64,000 bases of DNA. It comes from Archangium sp. Lineage in GTDB: Bacteria > Myxococcota > Myxococcia > Myxococcales > Myxococcaceae. Below are positions 16,458 through 23,874 of the stretch, one piece after another; the stretch's first letter is position 1; every line of letters begins with the position of its first letter. Location of the stretch: contig JAUYRZ010000056.1 of the NCBI GenBank assembly GCA_030695565.1, forward strand, positions 1 through 64,000, given 5' to 3'. The notes beneath the pieces are model-generated. The model did not search any database and was not told the DNA's origin. It saw only the letters and a program-made list of their open reading frames with translations. The position numbers and the translations under genes were made by a program.

Positions 16458-17687
16458 TCAGGGCCACCTTCGGAAGATGAGCGAAGTGTTGATGCCCCCG
16501 AAGGCGAAGTTGTTGGTCATCACGAACTCGGTGTCGATCACCCGGTGATCCCCGCGGATGTAGTCGAGCACGCCGCACTTCGGGTCGATGGTCTCGAGGT
16601 TCAAGGTGGGCGCCATCCACTTCTCGCGCTGCATCTCGATGGTCATCCACGCCTCGAGCGCACCGCACGCGCCCAGGGTGTGGCCCATGTAGCTCTTCAA
16701 GCTGCTGATGGGCATGCGCTCGCCGAACACCGACTGCGTGGCGTGCGATTCGGCCACGTCGCCCTGGGCGGTGGCCGTGCCGTGGGCGTTCACGTAGCCG
16801 ATCGCCTCGGGCGGCAGCTTCGCGTCGGCAAGCGCGAGCCTCATGGCGTTGGCCATGGTGGAGCTGTTGGGGTTGGTGACGTGGGTGCCGTCGCTGTTGG
16901 TGCCGAAGCCCACCAGCTCCGCGAGGATCTTCGCGCCGCGCGCCTTCGCGTGTTCGAGCTCCTCCAGCACCAGCGTGCCGGCGCCTTCACCGAGCACCAG
17001 GCCGTCGCGGTTGGCGTCGAACGGCCGCGGCGTCTTGCGGGGCGCGTCATTGGTGGTGCTGGTGGCGAACAGCGTGTCGAAGACGGCCACCTGGGTGGCG
17101 TCGAACTCTTCCGCGCCGCCGGCCAGCATGGCGGTCTGCGCCCCGTGGCGGATCGCCTCGTAGCCGTAGCCGATGCCCTGGCTGCCCGAGGTGCACGCGC
17201 TGCTGGTGGTGATGATGCGGCCGGTCAGCCCGAAGAACACGCCCACGTTCACCGGCGCCGTGTGCGACATCATCTTGATGTACGTGGTGGCGGTGATGCC
17301 GTCGGTGGTCTTGTTGAGCAGCATGCGCCCGAAGTCGGCGATGAACTCAGGCGAACCCGATGAGCTGCCGTAGCTGACGCCCATCTGACCGGTCTTGATC
17401 CACGGATCACCGAAGAGCCCGGCGTCGCGCAGGGCGATCTCCGAGGCGCGCGTGGCCATCATCGCCACCCGGCCCATGCCGCGCATGGTCTTCCGGTTGT
17501 AGACCTTCTCGTCGAGCGTGAACGGCGCCGCCAGCGCGGCCAGCCGGGTGCCCATGCCTTCGTACTGCTGGAGCACCTCGGCCACCTGGATGGCGTTCTG
17601 CTTCGCCTTGAGGCGCGCGAAGACGGTCGGCCAGTCGTTTCCCAGTGGGCTCAAGGCCCCGACTCCTGTCACCACCACGCGTCTCAT
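16458..17687 (-). CDS. Beta-ketoacyl-ACP synthase (FabF-like; ApeR-like position)
   Basis: A 409-residue condensing enzyme. The active site is complete: Cys165 in TTSSACTSG, His302 in VNAHGTAT, Lys331 and His336 in KSYMGHTLGA. The C-terminus NNFAFGGINTSLI is canonical. It catalyses decarboxylative Claisen condensation of malonyl-ACP with an acyl-ACP. It follows the ketoreductase with a 1-base TGATG overlap, in the order ketosynthase-dehydratase-ketoreductase-ketosynthase that is conserved in aryl-polyene clusters, where the last ketosynthase is thought to act early or in supporting elongation. A housekeeping FabF role is less likely given that no fabD, fabH or acpP lies beside it, but it cannot be excluded. 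Confidence 0.9.
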   Translation of the reverse strand: MRRVVVTGVGALSPLGNDWPTVFARLKAKQNAIQVAEVLQQYEGMGTRLAALAAPFTLDEKVYNRKTMRGMGRVAMMATRASEIALRDAGLFGDPWIKTGQMGVSYGSSSGSPEFIADFGRMLLNKTTDGITATTYIKMMSHTAPVNVGVFFGLTGRIITTSSACTSGSQGIGYGYEAIRHGAQTAMLAGGAEEFDATQVAVFDTLFATSTTNDAPRKTPRPFDANRDGLVLGEGAGTLVLEELEHAKARGAKILAELVGFGTNSDGTHVTNPNSSTMANAMRLALADAKLPPEAIGYVNAHGTATAQGDVAESHATQSVFGERMPISSLKSYMGHTLGACGALEAWMTIEMQREKWMAPTLNLETIDPKCGVLDYIRGDHRVIDTEFVMTNNFAFGGINTSLIFRRWP

Positions 17688-18418
17688 CAGCCCAGGCCTC
17701 CGTTCACCGAGATCACCTGCCGCGTCACATACGACGCTTCGGGTGAGAGGAGAAAGGCTACCGCGGCCGCGACCTCTTCGGGCTTCCCCAGACGACGGGC
17801 AGGGATGAGCTCGAGCGCGTGTTTGATCACCTCTTCAGACACCATCTCGGTCTCGATGAGCCCGGGCGCCACGCAGTTCACGGTGATCTCACGTTTGGCC
17901 AGCTCGAGCGCGAGCGCCTTGGTGGCCCCGATGATGCCGGCCTTGGCCGCGCTGTAGTTGACCTGCCCGCGGTTGCCGAGCACCCCCGACACCGACGAGA
18001 TGGTCACGATGCGGCCCGGCTTGCGGCGCTGCACCAGCGGCATCACCAGCGGGCGGAGCACGTTGTAGAAGGCGTCGAGGTTGGTGTGGATGACGCTGTC
18101 CCACTCCTCGCCGGTCATCGCGGGGAAGGCCGTGTCGCGGGCGATGCCGGCGTTGCACACCACCCCGTAGTAGGCGCCGTGCGCTTCCACGTCGGCTTCC
18201 AGCGCCGCGGCGGTGGCCGCCCGATCGCTCACGTCGAAGGTGAGCAGGCGGGTCTTCGCCCCCAGCGCGGTGAGCTGCTCCATCACGGCCTTCGCTTCGT
18301 CGACCCGCGAGCGGCAGTGCACCACCACGTCGAACCCGTCTTTTCCCGCGCGCAGGGCGATGGCGCGGCCGATGCCTCGCGATGAGCCGGTGACGAGAAC
18401 CGTCTGCCTTTCAGCCAT
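17687..18418 (-). CDS. 3-oxoacyl-ACP reductase (FabG-like; APE-like locus)
   Basis: A 243-residue short-chain dehydrogenase. The NADPH loop is TGSSRGIG (residues 10-17), the CNAG motif is at 88-91 and the catalytic residues are Ser142, Tyr155 and Lys159 (NYSAAKAG). It reduces the beta-keto group on ACP-bound chains. The start overlaps the dehydratase's 3' end by 8 bases and its stop overlaps the next ketosynthase by 1 base, so the block is translationally coupled. Context identifies it as the ketoreductase of an aryl-polyene-type iterative synthase. The sequence alone fits any FabG. Confidence 0.92.
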   Translation of the reverse strand: MAERQTVLVTGSSRGIGRAIALRAGKDGFDVVVHCRSRVDEAKAVMEQLTALGAKTRLLTFDVSDRAATAAALEADVEAHGAYYGVVCNAGIARDTAFPAMTGEEWDSVIHTNLDAFYNVLRPLVMPLVQRRKPGRIVTISSVSGVLGNRGQVNYSAAKAGIIGATKALALELAKREITVNCVAPGLIETEMVSEEVIKHALELIPARRLGKPEEVAAAVAFLLSPEASYVTRQVISVNGGLG

Positions 18419-18875
18419 GGGTGTTGCCTCGCAGGTATTCTTCGACGTTGGGGGGTTGAAAGGCGTTGAGCTGGGCCGTGGCGATGAGCTCGTGCTTCAG
18501 CGTCAGGCGGCAGGCGAAGACGGCCAGCCCGTTTTCACCCACCATCTCTTCGCGGGCTTCGATCTCCAGCCGCGAACCGACGGGGAAGAAGGGCCGGGCA
18601 CACTCGTAGCGGCGGGTGCCCAGCAGGAACCCCAGCTTCACCGGTTCGTGCTTCGCCAGCGCGCGCAAGCCCGCCCAGGACGCCACGGTCTGCGCCATCA
18701 GCTCGATGCCCACCCAGGCCGGGAGGCCTTCGGGGGTGAGGAAGAGCTGGTCAGGCTTGACGATCGACTCCACCCGCACCAACTCGGGGGTGTCTTCCAG
18801 CAGTCGATCGATGAGCAGCATCGGCCCGCGGTGAGGCACCAGGTTCGAGATGTGACCTTCGTACGAACGGGCCAT
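18411..18875 (-). CDS. 3-hydroxyacyl-ACP dehydratase, hotdog fold (ApeP-like)
   Basis: A 154-residue hotdog-fold protein of the FabZ/FabA-like type found in aryl-polyene clusters. The catalytic His is His15 in LVPHRGPMLLID and the acidic partner is Glu58 in WVGIELMAQTVA. It would dehydrate 3-hydroxyacyl-ACP to give trans double bonds in the polyene. It starts 1 base after the upstream ketosynthase stop and overlaps the reductase start. Compared with FabZ (about 145 residues) the length is normal. The ATG at 18875 gives MARSYEGHIS, as in relatives. Confidence 0.88.
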   Translation of the reverse strand: MARSYEGHISNLVPHRGPMLLIDRLLEDTPELVRVESIVKPDQLFLTPEGLPAWVGIELMAQTVASWAGLRALAKHEPVKLGFLLGTRRYECARPFFPVGSRLEIEAREEMVGENGLAVFACRLTLKHELIATAQLNAFQPPNVEEYLRGNTHG

Positions 18876-18876
18876 G

Positions 18877-20046
18877 TCAGCTCCGCACCAGCGCGAGGGA
18901 GGCGTTGCTGCCCCCGAACGCGAACGAGTTGCTCAGCGCAGCGCGCACCGGCGCGCGTTCACCCGGCGTCACCAACCGCAGTCGAGGCAGCTCGACCTCG
19001 CGTTCGCCGTCGAACCAGTGGGGCGGCAGGCGGTGGGCGGGGTCGGTCAGGGTCAACCAGCAGATCGCGGCTTCGAGCGCACCGGCAGCGCCCAGGGTGT
19101 GACCGGTGAGCGGCTTGGTCGAGCTCGAGGGCACCTGGAGACCGAGCACGGCGTCGACCGCGCGGGACTCCATGGCGTCGTTCTGCGGCGTCGCGGTGCC
19201 GTGCAGGTTGAGATAGCCGATGTCGCTGGCCTTCAGCTGCGCGCGGGCGAGGGCCTGGCGCATCGCCTCGGCGGCGCCTTTGCCAGTGGGTTCAGGGGCA
19301 GAGAGATGGTGCGCGTCTGAGGTCTCCCCCCACCCCGCCAGCCGCACCGGGCCCGCCTCGCGGGTGACCAGGAAGAGCGTGGCGGCCTCACCGATGTTGA
19401 TGCCGTTGCGGTTCTTGCTCATCGGGTTGCAACGTTCGGCGCTGACCGACTCCAGCGCGCTGAAGCCGGCGATGGTGAAGCGGCACAGTGAATCGGCACC
19501 GCCGGCGATCACCGCGTCGACGAAACCCGCTTCGAGCCAGCGGGCGGCCGAAGCCAGCGCCTTCGCGCTCGAGCTGCAGGCGGTGGAGATGACGCAGGTC
19601 GGGCCGCGCGTGCCCAGCGTGGCGGCGAGGAAGCGCGCCGGAGAGCCGAGCTCCTGCATGGTGTAGTGGTAGCCCGGAGTCAGCGCGCCGGCCTTCACCA
19701 ACGCGTCGATGGCCAGCTCGGCTTCACCGATGCCCGAGGTGCTGGTGCCCATCACCACGCCGATGCGCGCGGGGCCGAAGCGGGCGATCGCCGCGTCGAC
19801 CGCGGGGCGGATCTGGGCGAGCGCGAGGCGCACCAACGCGTTGTTGCGGCTGCGAAACTCGACCGCGGCGTCTTCGAGTGAGGGCATCACCGCGTCGATG
19901 CGGCCGAGCGCGAGGGGGCGATCGGGGGCGTAGAAATCGGTCGTCTTCACGCCGGAAGGTGCGGGGCCGAAGAGCGCTTCACGCACGGCGTGTTGGCCTT
20001 CGCCCAGTGCGCAGACGAGGCCGAGCTCTGAGAGGTAAGCGCTCAT
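18877..20046 (-). CDS. Beta-ketoacyl-ACP synthase (ApeO-like)
   Basis: A 389-residue condensing enzyme with a full catalytic set: Cys157 in STACSSS, His282 in LNLHGTAT, Lys311 and His316 in KPLTGHTLGA, ending in NSFAFGGSNASLAL. In aryl-polyene systems the ketosynthase in this position works as a heterodimer with a chain-length factor; here the candidate factor is the protein at 880-1599, some 17 kb away. It begins a tightly coupled ketosynthase-dehydratase-ketoreductase-ketosynthase run. The gap of 73 bases to the lipoprotein upstream has no obvious promoter, so it is probably co-transcribed. Confidence 0.9.
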   Translation of the reverse strand: MSAYLSELGLVCALGEGQHAVREALFGPAPSGVKTTDFYAPDRPLALGRIDAVMPSLEDAAVEFRSRNNALVRLALAQIRPAVDAAIARFGPARIGVVMGTSTSGIGEAELAIDALVKAGALTPGYHYTMQELGSPARFLAATLGTRGPTCVISTACSSSAKALASAARWLEAGFVDAVIAGGADSLCRFTIAGFSALESVSAERCNPMSKNRNGINIGEAATLFLVTREAGPVRLAGWGETSDAHHLSAPEPTGKGAAEAMRQALARAQLKASDIGYLNLHGTATPQNDAMESRAVDAVLGLQVPSSSTKPLTGHTLGAAGALEAAICWLTLTDPAHRLPPHWFDGEREVELPRLRLVTPGERAPVRAALSNSFAFGGSNASLALVRS

Positions 20047-20119
20047 GAAGACACCGTAAGCAACTCCGCTCCTGAGGAACTGCCCACCGCGCTCGATGCG
20101 AACGGTGCCGCTCGGGTCT

Positions 20120-20656
20120 TCACGGCGCCACCGATTCGATCTCGAGCACGTACCCGAACCGCTGCTGCGTCAGCCGCACGAGCTTCCACGCCGGCGCCGC
20201 ACCTTCGTAAGCGACCGAAGCAAACGCCCGCCCGTCTTGCGTCAGCACCCGCGTGCCACTCGCCTCTTCCAGCGCGTAGCCGGCGGGCAGCCCGGCCCTG
20301 ACCGCTTCAGCCGGCCACCAGGCCAGCTGCACATCACTCAAGATCCGCGAAGCCGTGACCGAAGGCGGCACGTGCACCGAGACCTTGTGTTCCAGGGTCT
20401 TCCCATCCCAAAGCAGCGTCGCGATGGTCTGACCCATCGCCACCGCGGCGATGCGCACGGCGCTGGCATCGACCTCGAGCTGCGCGTCGAAGCTGCGCCG
20501 CTCTTCACCCCGCACCACGGTCACGCGCTGCGAGAGCTGCAGCTCGCGGCCCAATGACGCAGGCGAGAGGCGCAGCCCGAACTCCACCTCAGCCGGAGGT
20601 TTTGGAGTCGTGACGCACCCTGAAGCCAGCAAGAAGACGATCAGCCCTGCGCGCAC
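20120..20656 (-). CDS. DUF3261 lipoprotein of the APE-like locus
   Basis: A 178-residue lipoprotein. The signal ends in the lipobox LLASGC. The body carries the DUF3261 pattern familiar from aryl-polyene clusters: LSPASLGRELQLSQRVTV, then AVAMGQTIATLLWDGKTL, then LSDVQLAWWPAEAVRAGLP. This has a LolB-like look, so it may bind the hydrophobic product at the outer membrane. The GTG at 20656 overlaps the stop of the flavoenzyme gene by 16 bases. Earlier in-frame codons would run deep into that gene and lack a signal peptide. The role in polyene localisation is inferred from cluster conservation. Confidence 0.8.
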   Translation of the reverse strand: MRAGLIVFLLASGCVTTPKPPAEVEFGLRLSPASLGRELQLSQRVTVVRGEERRSFDAQLEVDASAVRIAAVAMGQTIATLLWDGKTLEHKVSVHVPPSVTASRILSDVQLAWWPAEAVRAGLPAGYALEEASGTRVLTQDGRAFASVAYEGAAPAWKLVRLTQQRFGYVLEIESVAP

Positions 20657-21873
20657 ACCTGCTCCAGCACCGTGAGGCGGCGCTTGGGCTCGGCCACGTA
20701 CGGATTGGTGGTGTCCCACGCGTAGCCCGCGAGGATCGAGCAGATCATCCGGCGGATGTCGGCCTGGGGCGCGGGGTGGAAGATGATCTTTTGAAAGCCG
20801 CCCGCGTACCAGGCCTCGACGAAGGTGCGGAACGCGTCGACGCCCTTCCGCAGCGGCACGGCAAAATCGGCCTGCCAATCGACCGTCTCGCCGCCGAGCT
20901 CGCGGTGCGCGCACTTCGCGGCGAGGCTGGCCGAGGTCATGGCGATGGTGACGCCCGACGAGAAGACCGGATCGAGGAACTCGCCTGCGTTACCCAGCAG
21001 CGCATAGCCCTTGCCGCACAGCTGCTTCACGTTCGACGCGTAGCCGCGCAGGGTGCGAGCCGGCGTGTCCCAGACCGCGTTCTTCAAGAGCTCCTTGAGC
21101 GACGGATCTTCGTTCACCAGCGTGCGCAGCTTGGTCATCTCGTCGCCCTGGTAGGTGTCGAGGAACTCCGCCGAGGCGACCACGCCCAACGAGCAGCGCC
21201 CCCCGGAGAACGGAATGACCCAGTACCAGACGTCAGGACGCTCGGGGTGCACGGCCACGCGGATCTTGTTGCGATCGAAGCCGTTGCCCATGGCCATGCG
21301 ATCTTCCACGTGCGTGAAGAACGCCTGGCGCACCGGGAAGGCCGAGGGCTGCTCGAGCTCGAGCAACCGCGGGAGCAAGCGGGCAAAGCCGCTGGCGTCG
21401 AGAATCAGCTTCGTCTCCACCTGGTACGACTCGCCGGTGTCTGACTTGACGGTGATCGTCGGAGTGCCGGTGACGTCGACCGCGGTCACGGTGTGGCGGT
21501 AGCGAACGTCAGCGCCCATGCGGGCGGCGGCATCGGCGAGCACCTTGTCGAACTTGCCGCGCTCCACCTGGTAGGTGGTGCCCCAGCCCTGGCTGAACTT
21601 GTCGCGAAAATCGAACTCGGTGGTGCGGCCCTGCCACGAGAACGACGCGCCGTTCTTGTGCTGAAAGCCGGCTTCGACCACGTCCTTCAACATGCCGGCC
21701 TCTTCGATGTACGTCATCGTCTGGGGCAGCAGGCTCTCGCCGATGGAGAAGCGCGGAAAGGTCTCCTTCTCGAGCACGAGCACCTGGTGACCCTGCTTGC
21801 GAAGCAGACCTGCAGCCACCGCGCCCGACGGACCTGCCCCCGTGATGACGACTTCAAACTTCTCGACGCGCAT
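20641..21873 (-). CDS. FAD-dependent halogenase-like oxidoreductase of the APE-like locus
   Basis: A 410-residue flavoprotein. The FAD-binding GAGPSG motif is at 12-17, FPRFSIGESLLP at 39-50, a lysine in FQHKNGASFSW at residue 73, and WYWVIP at 216-221. The latter matches the WxWxIP signature of flavin-dependent halogenases, and Lys73 falls where the catalytic lysine of phenolic halogenases lies. Related proteins in xanthomonadin and flexirubin loci are annotated as halogenases, but others in the superfamily are not halogenases. A GGAGG site 8 bases before the ATG at 21873 supports the start. It is the first gene of the right-hand APE-like block. Confidence 0.85.
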   Translation of the reverse strand: MRVEKFEVVITGAGPSGAVAAGLLRKQGHQVLVLEKETFPRFSIGESLLPQTMTYIEEAGMLKDVVEAGFQHKNGASFSWQGRTTEFDFRDKFSQGWGTTYQVERGKFDKVLADAAARMGADVRYRHTVTAVDVTGTPTITVKSDTGESYQVETKLILDASGFARLLPRLLELEQPSAFPVRQAFFTHVEDRMAMGNGFDRNKIRVAVHPERPDVWYWVIPFSGGRCSLGVVASAEFLDTYQGDEMTKLRTLVNEDPSLKELLKNAVWDTPARTLRGYASNVKQLCGKGYALLGNAGEFLDPVFSSGVTIAMTSASLAAKCAHRELGGETVDWQADFAVPLRKGVDAFRTFVEAWYAGGFQKIIFHPAPQADIRRMICSILAGYAWDTTNPYVAEPKRRLTVLEQVCAQG

Positions 21874-21952
21874 GAGACGGCCTCCAATGGGAACTGGGTA
21901 CCCTCCTACACAAGGCGCGCCCGGGCTCCAAGACGGCGCTACCCTCCCCGGC

Positions 21953-22759
21953 ATGATCGGCACGATCGTCCTGGCGGCGGTATTGACTCAGGCAGCGCCG
22001 CACCAACTGAAATGGGAGCCCCGGGTCGACCTGCCGGTGACGGGCGCGCTGGTCACCGGCTGGCTGGTCTCTGAGTTCGCCTTCAAGAAGCAGCTCGCCG
22101 CCAACCCCTGCCGCTGGTGTGAGCCGAACGGCTTCGACACGGCGGTGCGCGTGGCCTTCAACCCGAACCTCACGCCCAGCGCCGAAGGCATCGGGCCGGC
22201 GCACGTGGCGAGCAACCTGGTGGGCTTCATCGCGCTGCCTTTGGCGATGATCGGCCTCGACGCCTTGCTCTCCTGGCGCGACGGCGTCTTCCGGGACGCC
22301 TTCTGGATCGATCTGGTGCTGATCCTCGAGGCGACTTTCACTGCGCAGGGGCTCAACCAGGCCGTGAAGTTCGCGGTGGGCCGGGCGCGGCCGTACACCA
22401 TCGGGGCGAGCGACGAGCTGCTGGCCCAGGGGCATGACTTCGCCGACAACAACCTCTCGTTCTTCAGCGGGCACGCCACCTTTTCGTTCGCGCTGGTCTC
22501 GTCGGCGGCCACGGTGGCCGGGCTGCGCGGCTACCGGCACGCGTGGGTGCTGTGGGCCGCCGGGCTCCCGCTCGCGGCGACCACGGCGATCCTCCGGTTG
22601 GCGGCCGACAAACACTGGGCGAGCGACATTTTGCTGGGAGCGGCGATCGGCACCAGCATCGGGATCCTGATGCCCACCCTGCTCCATGGGCGCGTGGGGC
22701 CCATCAGCGCGCGGCTGACCCCCATGGGCAACGGGTTGGCCCTCAGCGGACGTTTCTAA
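21953..22759 (+). CDS. PAP2-family membrane phosphatase
   Basis: A 268-residue integral membrane phosphatase with the three-part PAP2 signature: KFAVGRARP, FSGHATFSF and RLAADKHWASD, supplying the catalytic histidines of SGH and of the Rx5Hx3D block. About five to six transmembrane segments follow a possible signal sequence. PAP2 enzymes dephosphorylate lipid phosphates such as undecaprenyl diphosphate or phosphatidic acid. The N-terminal region has a Cys pair in NPCRWCEPN facing the outside. It diverges from the flavoenzyme across 79 bases and is followed after 7 bases by lspA. The ATG at 21953 is preferred to the longer frame. Confidence 0.88.
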   Translation: MIGTIVLAAVLTQAAPHQLKWEPRVDLPVTGALVTGWLVSEFAFKKQLAANPCRWCEPNGFDTAVRVAFNPNLTPSAEGIGPAHVASNLVGFIALPLAMIGLDALLSWRDGVFRDAFWIDLVLILEATFTAQGLNQAVKFAVGRARPYTIGASDELLAQGHDFADNNLSFFSGHATFSFALVSSAATVAGLRGYRHAWVLWAAGLPLAATTAILRLAADKHWASDILLGAAIGTSIGILMPTLLHGRVGPISARLTPMGNGLALSGRF

Positions 22760-22766
22760 ACGGAGA

Positions 22767-23357
22767 GTGGACGGGCCTCGGGTCATCGTGGCAAGTGACG
22801 CCTCGATGGTTCGCCCCCGCCTCCCAGTGTTCTTTTCCGTCTTCATCGGGCAGGTGGTCCTCGATCAGTGGACGAAGCAGCTCGCGATCGCGCACCTGAA
22901 GGACACCCCGACGTTGGTGTACCTGGGTGACGTCTTCCGGCTGCAGTACGCGACCAACGAAGGCGCGTTTCTGTCGCTGGGCGCGAGCCTGCCCCCGGGT
23001 GCGCGCTACTGGCTGCTCACCATCGGCGTGGGGCTGCTGCTGGCGGCGTTGACGGTGTACGCGTTGTTCAGCGAGTCGATCTGGAAGACCAAGCTCGATC
23101 GCGTGCAGGTCGCTGCGTATTCGTTGATCGCTTCGGGTGGGTTCTCGAACTGGGTCGATCGCGCGCGGTTCGACGGCAGCGTGGTCGACTTCATGAACCT
23201 CGGCCTGGGCTCGCTGCGCATCGGCAACTTCCCCCTGCGCACCGGCGTCTTCAACGTGGCCGACCTGGCGATCCTCGGCGGCATCGGGATCTTGTTCGTG
23301 CATGGCTGGAAGGAAGAGCGCCGGATGAAGGCGCTCAAGACCGCGCCTCAAGCCTGA
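22767..23357 (+). CDS. lspA: Lipoprotein signal peptidase II
   Basis: A 196-residue (183 if the ATG at 22806 is used) inner-membrane aspartyl protease that cuts prolipoproteins before the lipidated cysteine. The conserved blocks are present: DQWTKQLA, NEGAFLSLG, GGFSNWVDR with the first catalytic Asp, and FNVADLAI with the second. Four transmembrane segments are visible. The GTG at 22767 opens the longest frame, but MVRPRLPVFFSVF from 22806 is the more usual N-terminus for the family. It is 7 bases downstream of the PAP2 gene. The many lipoproteins in this window would be its substrates. Confidence 0.95.
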   Translation: MDGPRVIVASDASMVRPRLPVFFSVFIGQVVLDQWTKQLAIAHLKDTPTLVYLGDVFRLQYATNEGAFLSLGASLPPGARYWLLTIGVGLLLAALTVYALFSESIWKTKLDRVQVAAYSLIASGGFSNWVDRARFDGSVVDFMNLGLGSLRIGNFPLRTGVFNVADLAILGGIGILFVHGWKEERRMKALKTAPQA

Positions 23358-23559
23358 GCTGTTCGCTCCGTCGTCGAAGATCAAAGTGACAGCGCCGCCG
23401 AGAGTGGGGAAGCCACAGAGCGGGCGGGCTCATGCAGGCCCAGCCAGGATCGAACCCGAGGCGGCTCTTGAGAGTCGCGCGATCAGGGGGCGTCCAGGAC
23501 TTCTTCTTCGGGGCGGCGCTGTCGACGAGTTCAGACGAACGACCGTCGCGTTTCCTGAC
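23358..23559. other. Intergenic stretch, nothing recognised
   Basis: About 200 bases between the convergent ends of lspA and the reductase fragment. There is no credible ORF, no copy of the dispersed repeat and no clear hairpin. A tRNA-like T-loop string occurs but does not fold (see rejected items). It may be decayed sequence from the truncated reductase gene. Confidence 0.4.
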
Positions 23560-23829
23560 TCAGGGCCGAATGGCGAGCAGCTGCTGGGTCTGGCCCGGTG
23601 CGGCCAGGGTCATCGCGTCGATCATCGCGCGTGGCTCGGAGGGCCCGAACTCGCCCAGATCGCGCACGCCGGCGGTGCGGCTGAGCAGCCAGATCAGCGT
23701 GTGGAGCATGAACCGCGGCATCCTCGTTACCGTGCGACCGGCGGCGTTGAGGGTGTGCCCCAGGCCGCGGACCATGGTCATTCCTTCCAGGATCGCAGCG
23801 GTCACCTTGCGCGCCTCGGCCCAGGTCAT
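23560..23829 (-). pseudogene. C-terminal fragment resembling a ketopantoate-reductase-like protein
   Basis: An 89-residue frame with protein-like composition. It reads MTWAEARKVTAAILEGMTM and ends with FGPSEPRAMIDAM and LLAIRP. This resembles the C-terminal helical domain of atypical 2-dehydropantoate 2-reductase family proteins. The N-terminal NADP-binding domain, which should be about 180 residues, is absent, and the amidase gene occupies the upstream DNA. I therefore read it as a remnant rather than a working enzyme. It could instead be an independent small helical protein. The ATG at 23829 was chosen; a GTG at 23850 is also in frame. Confidence 0.4.
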
Positions 23830-23874
23830 GGGTACCGCGTTACATGGCACCCGCCGGTTAAGTTTCGTTGCGGC

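Noticed and set aside
23432-23465. tRNA-like string (reverse strand GGTTCGATCC with flanking GC-rich arm)
   Set aside because: The T-stem has at least one mismatch beyond G-U pairs, and no D-arm, anticodon arm or acceptor partner is present at the right distances.
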